DNA from: Candidatus Methanoperedens sp.
GTDB taxonomy: Archaea; Halobacteriota; Methanosarcinia; Methanosarcinales; Methanoperedenaceae
Direction: 5' to 3'
Assembly (NCBI GenBank): GCA_012026795.1
Contig: VEPM01000025.1
Span: 1 to 60,008, forward strand
DNA: 60,008 bases
Of the stretch, positions 33,437-43,482 are shown one piece after another. Below the pieces are notes generated by a model. It searched no databases. It was not told the origin of the DNA and was given only the letters and a program-made list of their open reading frames with translations. Position 1 is the first letter of the stretch. The number at the start of each line of letters is the position of its first letter. Position numbers and translations under genes: made by a program.

Positions 33437-36400
33437 GATTCAACCCTGCTTTCGCCATCGATCTTCTGGACCTTCACTACGTGCGCGTATTTTTCGTTGA
33501 AAGTATCATCATGGGATATGACGAAAACCTGCTTGAAACCTTTGATCCTGGTTATCTGTTCTGACAGATTCTCCCGCCTTATTTCATCCATGTTTTGTGT
33601 GGGTTCATCGAGGAATACAAAGTCACAGTTAGAGAGATTCTTTAGAAGCGCAAGCCTTACAGAAAGGGCTGCGCTCATGCGCTCCCCGCCGCTTAACTGC
33701 TTGAAGGAGCTTATTTCCCCGCCAGACCCGATCTCAATATCATAATCATTTGTCCATCGAAGAGATGCGCTATGATTACCCATTATTTCACAATAGATAT
33801 TGTTTGCTTCGCTGCTGATCTCCCCGATAAATTCATTTATGACGAATTCCGAAGAGGATTTAATAGTGTCACGGATGAAATTTGAGAAGGACAGAAAATC
33901 CTTTTCTTTTTCAAGATTTCTTTGATTTTCCTTTATTTTGATGATGAGGGATTCCATCTCCGAAAGTTCCTTTGATATTTTTTGTAGGTTCCTGTTCTTC
34001 TGTTTTATGGCTTCTGTTATACTGCTTGCGGTTTTTCCAATATCATCAAGTTGCAGGATAGTCTCATCAAGGTCAGATTCTTTGAATTCTTTTGAAAGCG
34101 CCTCATGGTTGCTGACCGATATGTTTAAAGAAGCACCGGCTGCAGCGATGGTATTTTCAAATTCCAGTGTTTCCCGTGTATATTCATCGAATCTGGATGC
34201 AAGCGGGAGAGCCTGCAAATATTTATTATGCAGGGGTTCAAGTTTATTTATTTCTTCTTCAAGCGCTAAGATAGTTCCATCAAGCCCTTCGAATTTCAAA
34301 AGATTTTGTATCAATACATCCCGTTCTTTATTGCTCGAATCCATAAGCTCCGGTACTTTTTCAAGTGTTTTCAGTTCCTTAAGGTTTTTCTTGATATTTT
34401 CATCCAGCGCTTCAAATTGCTTATCCGGAGATGCTAACGATTTCAGGTCCTGCTTCTTTTTTTCCATCAAATTATTAACAAGTTCGATTTCCCCTTTTTC
34501 GCCTCCTAACGAATCTTTCAAATGGAACCTTTGATTGAGTTCATCAAGTTGTTCCAGACAACCATCTATCATTTGCGGCACATCCTTGTGTGAACCAATA
34601 TCTGACCTTTTTGAATCAATGAGATTTTCAATTATGACAATTTGCTGCGAAGGATTATTGAGATCTTTCAGGTCTTTTTCGCTGGATATTATCTCTGAAG
34701 CAATATTCTTGATATGGTTATTAATAGAATCGATCTCAACGTTAAGGCTGGATTTTTCGTTAATTCCGGATAATCTTTCCTGTATTCCAATAAATGCTGC
34801 AGGAATATCAGGTAATTCTTCAATGTCCTTGTTTTTTGAGACTGCCAGTGCCGTAATATTTTGAAATTCAGTGACGGATTTTGTGAAGTCATCAAATTCC
34901 TTTTTTTTAGATTGCAGGTTCTGTGATATCTCTTTGAGTTCTTCGTCGCTTCCTGTTAATGGCCTGGTGTATGATGAAGATAAAGATTCCAGTTTTTCCC
35001 GGATTGCATCGATTTCTTCTTCAATTCCTTTATACAACTCAAGGTCCTTCTTTTTTGATCCGGCCAGCACAAGTTTTTCCTGTGTCTTTTTTCGCGGATC
35101 ACCGAGCCGGGAAAGTTCTTTTATGTTGTTTTTCAAACTCGTCTCTAACCCGTCTAATTCCCGGTTCTTCTGATTTAGTTCATCATTGAAATAGATATTA
35201 AAATCACTTACCGAGGTACATTTGATGCCATTCAATATCGGACAGACTCCATGCGTTCCTGCAAGCTTCATATTTTTCTTTGTCTGCGTAATTGACGATT
35301 TTAAAACTGCATTCTTGCTGTTAAGCTCCTGCTGCGCCTGTTCAAGAGCAGTCTGTTTTTCAGCAAGCGGAATAAGAGATGCGATCTCATTTTCAAGGTT
35401 TGTTAACTCTGCTTTGATGGTTTTTGCGCGCTCTTTTTTTTCATGTGCCATCCTTAATTGAAAATTAATAGCAGTGAGTGATTCAAACAGGGTTGATAAT
35501 TTTTTAATTTCTTCAGAAATGGATTTTTGCCTTTCAATGACCGGAAAAAGTTCATTTTTTCGTGATTCGAGGCGCGCTATCTCATCGCGCAATTTTCTGG
35601 CAAGAACTTCCTTTTCTTTTAAGGAAGATATTTCCAGGGACAGATTCTTCAATAACGTTTCGATATCTTTCAATTCTTTAATCCTGTTCTCAAACTCAAC
35701 CTGCCTGTTTTTCATTGGTAAAAGCATCGATATCTTCTGGTTTTGCTGCAATATCTCCTGTTTCATATTCTCAACAAGCTGCGCTTTTTCCCGAAGGTTT
35801 GAAAGACGCGAAATAAGTTCAGTCATCGGTTCTTTTAGTTCTTTTTGAAGAAGTTGTATAGATTCTTCAAGTTTGTGCGCAGCTTCTATCTTTGGAATAA
35901 GAAGTTTCTTGTTCTCTTCAAGCCCCTCATTTTCAATAAAAAGCGTTCTTCTGCGCTCAAATTTTTCATTAAGGCGGCCAATTTCAAGATCTATTTTTGC
36001 ACACTTTTCTTTCAGTTTATCCCGTTCTGCACGTGATATATTGAGTTCTTTTAGCTTTCCCGACTTTTTATGGAACTCTTTTTCAACTGGCTCAAGTTCA
36101 TTTTTGATATCCCTTGCATATTTAGCCCGCGCAAGGTCAGAGCGCGCCTTTTCAAGCTGTTTTGAAAGACCTGCAAGATGTATCCGTTCATTTGCGATCT
36201 GAGTGTTAAGAGCATCCAGATGTGCCTTCTTCTCTGTAAGATCTTTTTTTTTCAGGGTAAGTGCGGAAATCCTCTGATTTAATTCGTTGATCTCTTTTTT
36301 CAACTCTTCTATCTCAGTTTGCAGTGCTACTTTTTCATTTTTCAATTCAGGATACTTCTCTGTGCGGGTTGCAAGCGGGATGAGTTCTCTTTCCATTTCC

Positions 36401-36948
36401 TCGATCGTCTTTTTTATCGCATTCGTTACAGGAAGCAAATTATCAAATGCCGTCTTATATTCTTCAACTTTCAAAATATTATCAAATATGATCTTCCGGT
36501 TTCTTGCAGCCTCAAGAAAGGCAGTGGTAAACGTAGCCTGCGGCACACCTATGGCATTCTCAAAAAGCGCTGGCAGTTCTTCTTCTGACCTGATACTTCG
36601 GAACATATTGCCTGCAAGCCATGCCTGGACATCTTTTTTTCCCTTTATCTCCCCAATGGGAGTCCTTATGAAATAATCGCTTCCACTTCCGATTTTCCTG
36701 TGTATCGTATATTCTATCTCATCTTTTCCCTCAATAGTCACTGCAACAAAGCCTGATTTTTCGCCATGGCGCAGGAAATCCCCGTGGTTAAATGGCAGGA
36801 AATCAAAGAGCGCATAGCCTATTGCTTCAAGTATGGTTGTTTTCCCGTGCCCGTTCTCCCCGCAGATGCCGTTTATGCCTTCAAAAAATTCAATCGTTTC
36901 ATTTGAGTAGGATTTTATTTTTTTAAGCTCCAGGGATTTTATGAGCAT
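33424..36948 (-). CDS. rad50: Rad50 ATPase of the Mre11-Rad50 complex
   Basis: A 1174-residue SMC-like ATPase: Walker A GENGHGKTTILEAIG near residue 34, long coiled coils from about 180 to 1000, signature QLSGGERMSAALS and Walker B CDFVFLDEPTQNMDE near the C-terminus. The apex of the coil, where Rad50 normally has a CxxC zinc hook, here reads CPILNGIKC (residues about 569-577), with seven residues between the cysteines. With Mre11 it senses and tethers broken ends and drives resection. It is longer than the usual 880-residue archaeal Rad50 because of longer coils. Its first codon shares a base with the mre11 stop. Confidence 0.93.
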   Translation of the reverse strand: MLIKSLELKKIKSYSNETIEFFEGINGICGENGHGKTTILEAIGYALFDFLPFNHGDFLRHGEKSGFVAVTIEGKDEIEYTIHRKIGSGSDYFIRTPIGEIKGKKDVQAWLAGNMFRSIRSEEELPALFENAIGVPQATFTTAFLEAARNRKIIFDNILKVEEYKTAFDNLLPVTNAIKKTIEEMERELIPLATRTEKYPELKNEKVALQTEIEELKKEINELNQRISALTLKKKDLTEKKAHLDALNTQIANERIHLAGLSKQLEKARSDLARAKYARDIKNELEPVEKEFHKKSGKLKELNISRAERDKLKEKCAKIDLEIGRLNEKFERRRTLFIENEGLEENKKLLIPKIEAAHKLEESIQLLQKELKEPMTELISRLSNLREKAQLVENMKQEILQQNQKISMLLPMKNRQVEFENRIKELKDIETLLKNLSLEISSLKEKEVLARKLRDEIARLESRKNELFPVIERQKSISEEIKKLSTLFESLTAINFQLRMAHEKKERAKTIKAELTNLENEIASLIPLAEKQTALEQAQQELNSKNAVLKSSITQTKKNMKLAGTHGVCPILNGIKCTSVSDFNIYFNDELNQKNRELDGLETSLKNNIKELSRLGDPRKKTQEKLVLAGSKKKDLELYKGIEEEIDAIREKLESLSSSYTRPLTGSDEELKEISQNLQSKKKEFDDFTKSVTEFQNITALAVSKNKDIEELPDIPAAFIGIQERLSGINEKSSLNVEIDSINNHIKNIASEIISSEKDLKDLNNPSQQIVIIENLIDSKRSDIGSHKDVPQMIDGCLEQLDELNQRFHLKDSLGGEKGEIELVNNLMEKKKQDLKSLASPDKQFEALDENIKKNLKELKTLEKVPELMDSSNKERDVLIQNLLKFEGLDGTILALEEEINKLEPLHNKYLQALPLASRFDEYTRETLEFENTIAAAGASLNISVSNHEALSKEFKESDLDETILQLDDIGKTASSITEAIKQKNRNLQKISKELSEMESLIIKIKENQRNLEKEKDFLSFSNFIRDTIKSSSEFVINEFIGEISSEANNIYCEIMGNHSASLRWTNDYDIEIGSGGEISSFKQLSGGERMSAALSVRLALLKNLSNCDFVFLDEPTQNMDEIRRENLSEQITRIKGFKQVFVISHDDTFNEKYAHVVKVQKIDGESRVESCST

Positions 36949-38252
36949 TATTCCTCCATGCGGGAAAGCAGGGTTTGCTGCTGTGCCTGGCGTTTGCCGT
37001 TATTCCTGACAGTTTCAGATGCAGGCGGGCGTATTTTTTCAAAACACCACCTGAGGTCGGTCCTTATTTCATTTTCTTCAATTCCCGCAGCAGCCTTCTT
37101 TTTGACATCGATCATGGTATTTACTATTGTATCGACGTTATCCCTGAACCTGGCGTCAAGTTTTACTCTTTCGGAAAAGACACGTTGTTCGATCTGCTCG
37201 CGTGAAAGCCCCCGTACATCACCCTCATTGATAGTATATTGTGAATTGCTCTTCTCTATTTTAACCTCGCAGGCAAGGGGCTTGAATTCTTCTTCCAGCA
37301 TTTTCTTTATATGATCTATATCGATATCCGATTTAGGAAAGTTCAACTCGCCGTACAATAAAAGTTCAACAAGAGGTTTATTATCAGAAAGGGTTGCAGG
37401 CTGTTTCTTCAGGATATTCCCAATATTTAAATAAAGCGCAGCAGGATTGGCAATACCACCAACATCCATTTTCATTCTCCTGACTGGCCTGGCCATCGGT
37501 GTTATGAGTTTTGCGCCGCTATCTCTTACATGATAGAAACCCTTGGGCAGCCCGTACTCGTTCATGGATATCATTTCAATGCTGCCGGAATTGTATACCC
37601 AGCTATCTACTTCATACTGCATATGGTAATGCCCCAATGCAAGGTAATCCACAACTTCTTTTAACTGCATAAGCGAACTGTAAGGAATTTCACCGGCTTC
37701 TGCCTGCTTTACCTGTCCTTCCATCCCAAAATGCATCATCAGGACAGTATATTTTTCCCCATTAGCCGATGTAATTTTTCTAATTTCATCTGCTATCTGG
37801 GGAATTATTGAACTGGTGTTGGAGCCAAGGTATCTTACTCCAAAGATACGGACTTTTTCAAGCTCGACATAATCCCCCATGAGCTTTACGCCACTTACAC
37901 CATCAGCTTCTTTTAGCCTGATGAGTCTTAGCAAACCCTGTGAATTCAATATCTCAAGCCAGCTTTTCCCATCCTTGTGAAATGCAAGGTCATGGTTTCC
38001 TTCGATGGCATAGACCTGTGTAGACGGACTTCTGTCTTTGAGTTCACGGAGGACTTTATATGCCTGTAGATAGGTAGGCGCATTTATATTCCTCTTATGA
38101 AAAAGGTCGCCTGATATAAGAATGAATTCAGCCCTGTGTTCAATGGCATATTTTATGACAGATTGGAAAGCACGGGCATAATCACGGAAGCGTTCTTCAA
38201 GGCCATATTGTGCATAGCCCAGATGGAAATCGCTTGCATGGATGAAGTTCAT
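36948..38252 (-). CDS. mre11: Mre11 nuclease
   Basis: A 434-residue metallophosphoesterase nuclease with the family motifs: HASDFHLGYAQ, LISGDLFHKRNI, IEGNHDLAFHKDG, MMHFGMEGQVK and ALGHYHMQY. These supply the two-manganese site. The C-terminal 130 residues include the capping and Rad50-binding helices. It forms the MR complex with the product of the next gene and starts the operon mre11-rad50-nurA-unknown-herA. An AT-rich region with TATA-like runs lies upstream and is shared with the divergent lipoprotein gene at 38417. Confidence 0.96.
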   Translation of the reverse strand: MNFIHASDFHLGYAQYGLEERFRDYARAFQSVIKYAIEHRAEFILISGDLFHKRNINAPTYLQAYKVLRELKDRSPSTQVYAIEGNHDLAFHKDGKSWLEILNSQGLLRLIRLKEADGVSGVKLMGDYVELEKVRIFGVRYLGSNTSSIIPQIADEIRKITSANGEKYTVLMMHFGMEGQVKQAEAGEIPYSSLMQLKEVVDYLALGHYHMQYEVDSWVYNSGSIEMISMNEYGLPKGFYHVRDSGAKLITPMARPVRRMKMDVGGIANPAALYLNIGNILKKQPATLSDNKPLVELLLYGELNFPKSDIDIDHIKKMLEEEFKPLACEVKIEKSNSQYTINEGDVRGLSREQIEQRVFSERVKLDARFRDNVDTIVNTMIDVKKKAAAGIEENEIRTDLRWCFEKIRPPASETVRNNGKRQAQQQTLLSRMEE

Positions 38253-38416
38253 GTGGTGTTAAGATGTTGTTAGGGGTTAAAAATTGTTGCGGGGGCGGAT
38301 TGAAAGTGAAGGACTTTTCTTGATCAATTTATTTATACTCAATAAATGCCTTTCCAATATCTTGGAAAAGTTTAAGTTCTTGAAAATACTATATATAATA
38401 GGACAGTGATAGAACG

Positions 38417-38944
38417 ATGGAGAATAGACTTTTAGTAACAATTTTGTTTCTTGGAATTGTCGGATTAAGTGGCTGCGTTCAAAAAGATACCGGGACATTA
38501 GCCATAGAGATCACAGATGCCCCTTCCGGTTTAAACATACAGAAGGCTTTAGTGACAATATCTGATGTAGAAGTACATTTAGCAGGTCCTGGCGATGATG
38601 AAAATACAACGGCTGAGACAGGATGGGTCACAGTAGTTAAAGAAGAGAAGACGTTTGACCTGATAGCAATAAAAAATGTAACGGAGTTTCTGGGAAGCTC
38701 AGAATTAAAGGCAGGTAAATATACTCAGGTAAGGCTGAATGTTAACAAAGCCCTGGTGACAATTGATGGAACAGAGCAGGACCTTACAATCCCATCCAGG
38801 ACAATCAAACTGATTAAACCATTTAATATTGTTGAAAACCAGACAACAGCACTAATTCTTGATTTTGATGCGATGGAATCTATCCAATCTACAGGAAAAG
38901 ATAAGTATGTTATGAAACCGACTATTAAAGTAATACAAAAATAA
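38417..38944 (+). CDS. DUF4382 secreted lipoprotein
   Basis: A 175-residue lipoprotein with signal peptide and lipobox GLSGC (Cys20). The mature part matches DUF4382: TGTLAIEITDAPSGL, ALVTISDVEVHLAG, then ELKAGKYTQVRLNVNKALVT. It is an all-beta domain of unknown function common in methanogen relatives. It is likely anchored outside the membrane. A TATA box (ACTATATATAATAGG) lies about 25 bases before the start. It converges with the subtilase gene. Confidence 0.82.
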   Translation: MENRLLVTILFLGIVGLSGCVQKDTGTLAIEITDAPSGLNIQKALVTISDVEVHLAGPGDDENTTAETGWVTVVKEEKTFDLIAIKNVTEFLGSSELKAGKYTQVRLNVNKALVTIDGTEQDLTIPSRTIKLIKPFNIVENQTTALILDFDAMESIQSTGKDKYVMKPTIKVIQK

Positions 38945-38971
38945 TTTTTTAAATCAACGTGCTAAGCACTC

Positions 38972-38993
38972 TGTTGGATATTTATATCCAACA
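38972..38993. terminator. Bidirectional hairpin between convergent genes
   Basis: Perfect stem TGTTGGATAT-TT-ATATCCAACA, preceded by a shorter hairpin GTGC-TAA-GCAC at 38959-38969. It lies between the DUF4382 stop and the subtilase stop. Confidence 0.55.
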
Positions 38994-38995
38994 AT

Positions 38996-41521
38996 TTACC
39001 TATTTTCCACCACGCCGCTAATATTACCTGTTTGCTTCTTCAAAAGCACAACATCATGAACCACAGTGGTTCCAGCCACAGCTGTAACTACCGGGATATT
39101 CGGATAGAATTCCGGCTCTCTGGTCACTGTGAGATTGTAAGTGCCTTCAGGGACAAGTAGTGAATAAAATCCTGATGGACTGGTTGTTGTGGAGATGGTG
39201 GTATTTGTAGTAACAAATGCTCCTGCTATTCCAGTGCCGTTGTGCAGAACAGTACCATTGATGTAACCCGGCGGATTAACATAAACAGGGCTCGTATTTG
39301 ATCCTGAATAAGCTTCGTTATACGATAGCGAATTGAAACTTGCATTTAAAGAGTAATTTCCTCCAGTGGAGGATGAATTTACCGTCCAGTTCGCATTTTT
39401 CCTGCTTCCTGCGGCAATACTTCCCAGATAGGAGTAATTTTGACCCGAAATAATCGAAAAACCGGATGGTAAGGACAATGTAACGTTTACATTATGGGCA
39501 GATACATTTCCCGGATTCGTAATATTTACACTGACATTGAAATTATTATTTTGAACTACTTTATCGGGATTTGAAATTTCCACTCGCAAATCAGGAAGGG
39601 ATGTTAAATTAAATCCTTCTTCAGAAGCAAGTGCAAACTGTTCTGACGAGATACCACCTGCAAAATTTTTGGCATTGATTTTTAAAACAGTGTCGGTGTT
39701 TGCATTTGATAATACCTGCTCTACATTTTCATCGGTACTTTCAGAAAAAGATATTAATGCGCCATCCGATTCATTATACATATATATATCCAGATCTGAG
39801 AGGCTGTAGTAGTTTGTCGGATATGAGGACCCGGAATAAGTGACATGGCGATTCCATACCAGAGATGCCTTATCCCCTGAAAATGAATAGCCTTTGTATA
39901 GTAAATAGCGGTTAGAGCTATTGACAACTCCTGATCTTACATCAGGTGTATGAAAAAAAGTGTGATTTAAGTCCACATAACCCCAACCATAATTATAGTC
40001 TCCGCCCGTAGTGCCTTTGTCATCTGCTGTATTTATCAGAAGCGCCTTTATTTCTTCAGGATAATAAACTCCTGCGCTCATTAGTAAAGCCGCTACCCCG
40101 GAAATATGGGGGGTTGCCATACTTGTTCCGCTCTTTGTCACAAAGTCAGGATTTACACCCTCCCAGTTATTGTAAGCAGATGTTATAGATGAGCCTGGGG
40201 CCATAATATCAGGCTTAATCCTGCCTGTTCCATAGACAGGACCACGGCTGCTGTAATAAGCAATTATATCATCTGCCCTGCTGACAGAACCCCTGTCATC
40301 CATCGCGCCGATTGTTATTGCATTATAAGAAATACCAGGATCATTGATCGAACCGGAATATCCATCATTCCCGGCAGCGATTACTGCTACAACTCCAAGG
40401 CTATCAACTACTGCGTCAAAATAGCGGGACAGACCGGATTCCGGAGATACTGCAGTACCTCCAAAACTAAAGCTGATTATCTCTGCCCCGTCGCCTTTTG
40501 AACTATCAATAGCCCAGTCGATGGCTTCCATAGCATCGCTATCATAACCACTCCCGCCATTGCTTATTGTTCTCCATGCAAATTTTGCGTTCATAAGGAC
40601 AGTACTATTTGCAACACCCCTGTATGTAGTATCCTTACTGCTTACAATGCCCGCTACATGGGTGCCATGCCCCTGTAAGTCATCTTTAATTTGTCTATCA
40701 TTGTAGTCCGGATCAAAACGCCCTGCCGAATGGAATACCCCTTCGTAGCTGACTGACAGTGCAGGATGTGTCTTGTCTATTCCGGTATCAGCAACAGCCA
40801 CACCCCAGGTAGACCCAAAATAGCCATTACTCCAGAATGTGTTGGCATTAATGGAATAAGTACTCGTATCAAGTAAAGACCGATAAATATTGATTTTTTC
40901 TATGTAATCGACATCAGGCAAATCTACAAGATATTTTATTTTGCTTGCAGGAATCCTTGCGAAAACAACATTATAAAAAGTACCTTCTCCTTCAGTTGAA
41001 CCCCCGAGTTCTTTAATTTTATTTTCGATTTCTTGTTGTTGAGGCCGGATTTGTTCTTTTGTATTGTTAATGATTTCCTGTATCATTTCCTGCCTTGTTT
41101 TTTCGAACTTTGAATTTTCATCCGAAATAACTTTTTTGTCGGCATCTGTAAAACCAGAAGTGAAATCAATAGATATCTCTTCATTAATCTTGACCTTACC
41201 GGTTGCATTTATGTCTGCTCTTTTTTTCACTATGGCATTTTTTCTTGCTTCGTTGTAATGTGTTTGAATATCAGACTGGATTTCCTGCAACCCGGGTTTG
41301 TATTTTTCTTTGGTTTTTTGGGAAATATTATGAAGGGGCTGTTCTTTCAGGAAAATCGAAACAAAAACAATCTCATCAGGAGATTCATTAATTATTTTTT
41401 GGAGTCCAGGATTTATTTTTGGAATTTTTTCAGGTAGAGCTGAGATTTGGATTGAAAAAACCAATGCGATTAAAATTACAATGAAAATAACAAACAACGA
41501 TTTATAAACCCTCAAGATCAC
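38996..41521 (-). CDS. Secreted subtilisin-like serine protease
   Basis: An 841-residue S8 protease. A signal peptide (residues 1-29) is followed by a propeptide to about 215, with a charged coiled region. The catalytic triad is Asp245 in VAVADTGIDKTHP, His288 in GHGTHVAGI and Ser467 in SGTSMATPHISG, with oxyanion Asn385 in AAGND. After the catalytic domain come a beta domain, a CARDB-like domain near 645-750 (VVQNNNFNVSVNITNPGNVS) and a carboxypeptidase-regulatory-like domain to the end. The last domain ends TGNISGVV plus three residues, as in the secreted hydrolase at 54524. Probably cleaves extracellular proteins or peptides. Confidence 0.93.
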   Translation of the reverse strand: MILRVYKSLFVIFIVILIALVFSIQISALPEKIPKINPGLQKIINESPDEIVFVSIFLKEQPLHNISQKTKEKYKPGLQEIQSDIQTHYNEARKNAIVKKRADINATGKVKINEEISIDFTSGFTDADKKVISDENSKFEKTRQEMIQEIINNTKEQIRPQQQEIENKIKELGGSTEGEGTFYNVVFARIPASKIKYLVDLPDVDYIEKINIYRSLLDTSTYSINANTFWSNGYFGSTWGVAVADTGIDKTHPALSVSYEGVFHSAGRFDPDYNDRQIKDDLQGHGTHVAGIVSSKDTTYRGVANSTVLMNAKFAWRTISNGGSGYDSDAMEAIDWAIDSSKGDGAEIISFSFGGTAVSPESGLSRYFDAVVDSLGVVAVIAAGNDGYSGSINDPGISYNAITIGAMDDRGSVSRADDIIAYYSSRGPVYGTGRIKPDIMAPGSSITSAYNNWEGVNPDFVTKSGTSMATPHISGVAALLMSAGVYYPEEIKALLINTADDKGTTGGDYNYGWGYVDLNHTFFHTPDVRSGVVNSSNRYLLYKGYSFSGDKASLVWNRHVTYSGSSYPTNYYSLSDLDIYMYNESDGALISFSESTDENVEQVLSNANTDTVLKINAKNFAGGISSEQFALASEEGFNLTSLPDLRVEISNPDKVVQNNNFNVSVNITNPGNVSAHNVNVTLSLPSGFSIISGQNYSYLGSIAAGSRKNANWTVNSSSTGGNYSLNASFNSLSYNEAYSGSNTSPVYVNPPGYINGTVLHNGTGIAGAFVTTNTTISTTTSPSGFYSLLVPEGTYNLTVTREPEFYPNIPVVTAVAGTTVVHDVVLLKKQTGNISGVVENR

Positions 41522-41786
41522 GATTCATCAGCTCCATTATTCACTATCCTGAAGATGCGGAACGATATTTATCATATGAAATTAATCCTATCCGAAACCT
41601 ATCCATTGGAAGATAGTCTCTTTTTCTGTAAGATGACTACTTAACATATGTTTTAAACCTGCGAGTATAAAATAGTATCTCGAATATTTATCAAGAATAC
41701 ATCATCATCAGATCTTTGAACGATATTCGGCCTTTTCCGGTCTCTTCGTAAAAACCTTTATATTCACAAACGACTATTTCTATTTG

Positions 41787-42368
41787 ATGGACAACAGGGG
41801 CCTGGCTGGCGCATTCATGTTCGTTGGCGGAATGCAGTTTGCAATAGGAATGGTTCTTGCAGAAATCCTCTATCCGGCGTATAACGTATCCGGGAATTAT
41901 ATAAGCGATCTCGGGGCCACGTGTCGCGAAACTTGCACTGTTTACCAGCCCTCCGCTATTATTTTTAACACATCTGCCATTTTCCTCGGCATACTTATTC
42001 TCATGGGTTCATATTGCATCTGGCTTGAATTTAACAACTATCTGATATCCATTCTCATCGGCCTTTCAGGACTGGGAGCACTCGGTGTCGGGTTGTTCCC
42101 TGAAACAACAGGTGTTCTTCATTTGATCGTATCGCTTATTACTTTTCTCTTTGCAGCCCTGTCAGCAATAGCAGCCAGGAATTTTGTGAAATCACCATTT
42201 AATTTTTTCTCAGTGTTCCTGGGGATCGAAAGCCTGGTAGCACTTGTTTTATTCGGATCGGAATATTATATGGGGCTTGGCCCCGGAGGAATGGAAAGGA
42301 TGATCGCATATCCTGTCCTCCTCTGGGTGATCGGGTTTGGGGGATATTTGATGAACAGTAACCAGTAA
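41787..42368 (+). CDS. DUF998 family membrane protein
   Basis: A 193-residue protein with six predicted helices: the first contains AFMFVGGMQFAIGMVLAEIL, and the loop NVSGNYISDLGATCRETC and the segment LGVGLFPETTGVLHLIVS are typical of DUF998. The function of the family is unknown. The ATG at 41787 follows a TTG by no gap; it is preferred. TATA-like sequence (AACCTTTATATTCAC) lies about 25 bases upstream, giving an almost leaderless transcript. Confidence 0.8.
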   Translation: MDNRGLAGAFMFVGGMQFAIGMVLAEILYPAYNVSGNYISDLGATCRETCTVYQPSAIIFNTSAIFLGILILMGSYCIWLEFNNYLISILIGLSGLGALGVGLFPETTGVLHLIVSLITFLFAALSAIAARNFVKSPFNFFSVFLGIESLVALVLFGSEYYMGLGPGGMERMIAYPVLLWVIGFGGYLMNSNQ

Positions 42369-42408
42369 TTGATTTATAGAAATAAAAATAAATATAAAAG
42401 GGGCTATT

Positions 42409-43395
42409 ATGGAAAACCGGATAATATGGCTTAACAGGAACGAAGTGGAGTCACTTCTTGATATGAAAGGAACGCTAAAAGTCGTGGAAGAAGCATTCAG
42501 GCAGCACGGCCTTTCGAAAGTGCAGATGCCTCCGAAGCTTTATCTTTATTTTAAGAACCACAATGGAGACCTTCGGACAATGCCGGGATATCTTGAAGAG
42601 CAGGATATTACCGGGGTAAAGATAGTGAATGTCCATCCCGATAACCCCAAAATCGGACTGCCAACAGTGATGGCGCTTGTGATCCTGAATTCCACAGAAA
42701 CAGGCGCGCCTCTTGCTATCATGGACGGGACCTATCTTACAGATATGAGAACAGGCGCTGCCGGGGGTGTGGCTGTGAAATATCTTGCCAGGAAGAATGC
42801 AAAAACAGTGGGTTTTGTGGGAACCGGGAACCAGGCAAGAAGCCAATTGATGGCGATAAATGAAATTATAGATATCCACGAGATAAAAGCCACAAGCGCT
42901 TCTGAAAAGCAGACGCTTGCATTCAAGGATGATATGGAATTAAAAATAGAGTGTGAAATCACGCCTGAAAAAACGATCAGGGGGGTGTGCGATTGTGATA
43001 TTCTTGTGACTACGACTCCTTCAAGAGAGCCAATCGTAATGAACGAATGGATATCTGAGGGAACTCATATTAATGCGATAGGCGCAGATGCACCCGGAAA
43101 GGAAGAACTTGACCCGTTGATCCTGAAGCGGGCAAAGGTCATTGTGGATGATATCGGGCAGGCATCACATTCAGGAGAGGTCAATGTGCCGATATCAAAA
43201 GGGTTGCTGTCTGTAAAAGATATTTTTGGGGAACTTGGCGAGGTGATTACCGGGAAGAAGAAAGCAAGGACGAATGATTCGGATATTACGGTGTTTGATT
43301 CGACAGGGCTTGCGATACAGGATATAGCGACTGCGGATATGGTTTACAGGAAGGCGCTGGAAGCGAATAAGGGGATGAAACTGCAGCAGTTCTGA
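42409..43395 (+). CDS. Ornithine cyclodeaminase/alanine dehydrogenase family enzyme
   Basis: A 328-residue enzyme of the OCD/mu-crystallin family. Motifs: a substrate-binding KVQMPPKLYLYF and DLRTMPGYLE, TYLTDMRTGAAGGVAVKYLA, the NAD-binding loop GFVGTGNQARSQL near residue 135, HINAIGADAPGKEELDP near 225 and the C-terminal FDSTGLAIQDIATADMVY. Relatives deaminate ornithine to proline or oxidise alanine reversibly; archaeal members with this pattern often act on alanine. A GGGG ribosome region precedes the ATG. A fragment of its 3' end is repeated 2 kb downstream at 45337. Confidence 0.85.
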   Translation: MENRIIWLNRNEVESLLDMKGTLKVVEEAFRQHGLSKVQMPPKLYLYFKNHNGDLRTMPGYLEEQDITGVKIVNVHPDNPKIGLPTVMALVILNSTETGAPLAIMDGTYLTDMRTGAAGGVAVKYLARKNAKTVGFVGTGNQARSQLMAINEIIDIHEIKATSASEKQTLAFKDDMELKIECEITPEKTIRGVCDCDILVTTTPSREPIVMNEWISEGTHINAIGADAPGKEELDPLILKRAKVIVDDIGQASHSGEVNVPISKGLLSVKDIFGELGEVITGKKKARTNDSDITVFDSTGLAIQDIATADMVYRKALEANKGMKLQQF

Positions 43396-43482
43396 TCATT
43401 ATAATTTTTGCGCGAATATGTGAACTGCTGAAGGCAATTTCGCGAAGCCTTTTATCCGCTGTTAGGCGCCGTTGCGATATTT

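Noticed and set aside
33497-36676. Numerous plus-strand frames of 60-200 codons opposite rad50
   Set aside because: They are serine- and phenylalanine-rich shadows of the Glu/Lys-rich coiled coil on the other strand.
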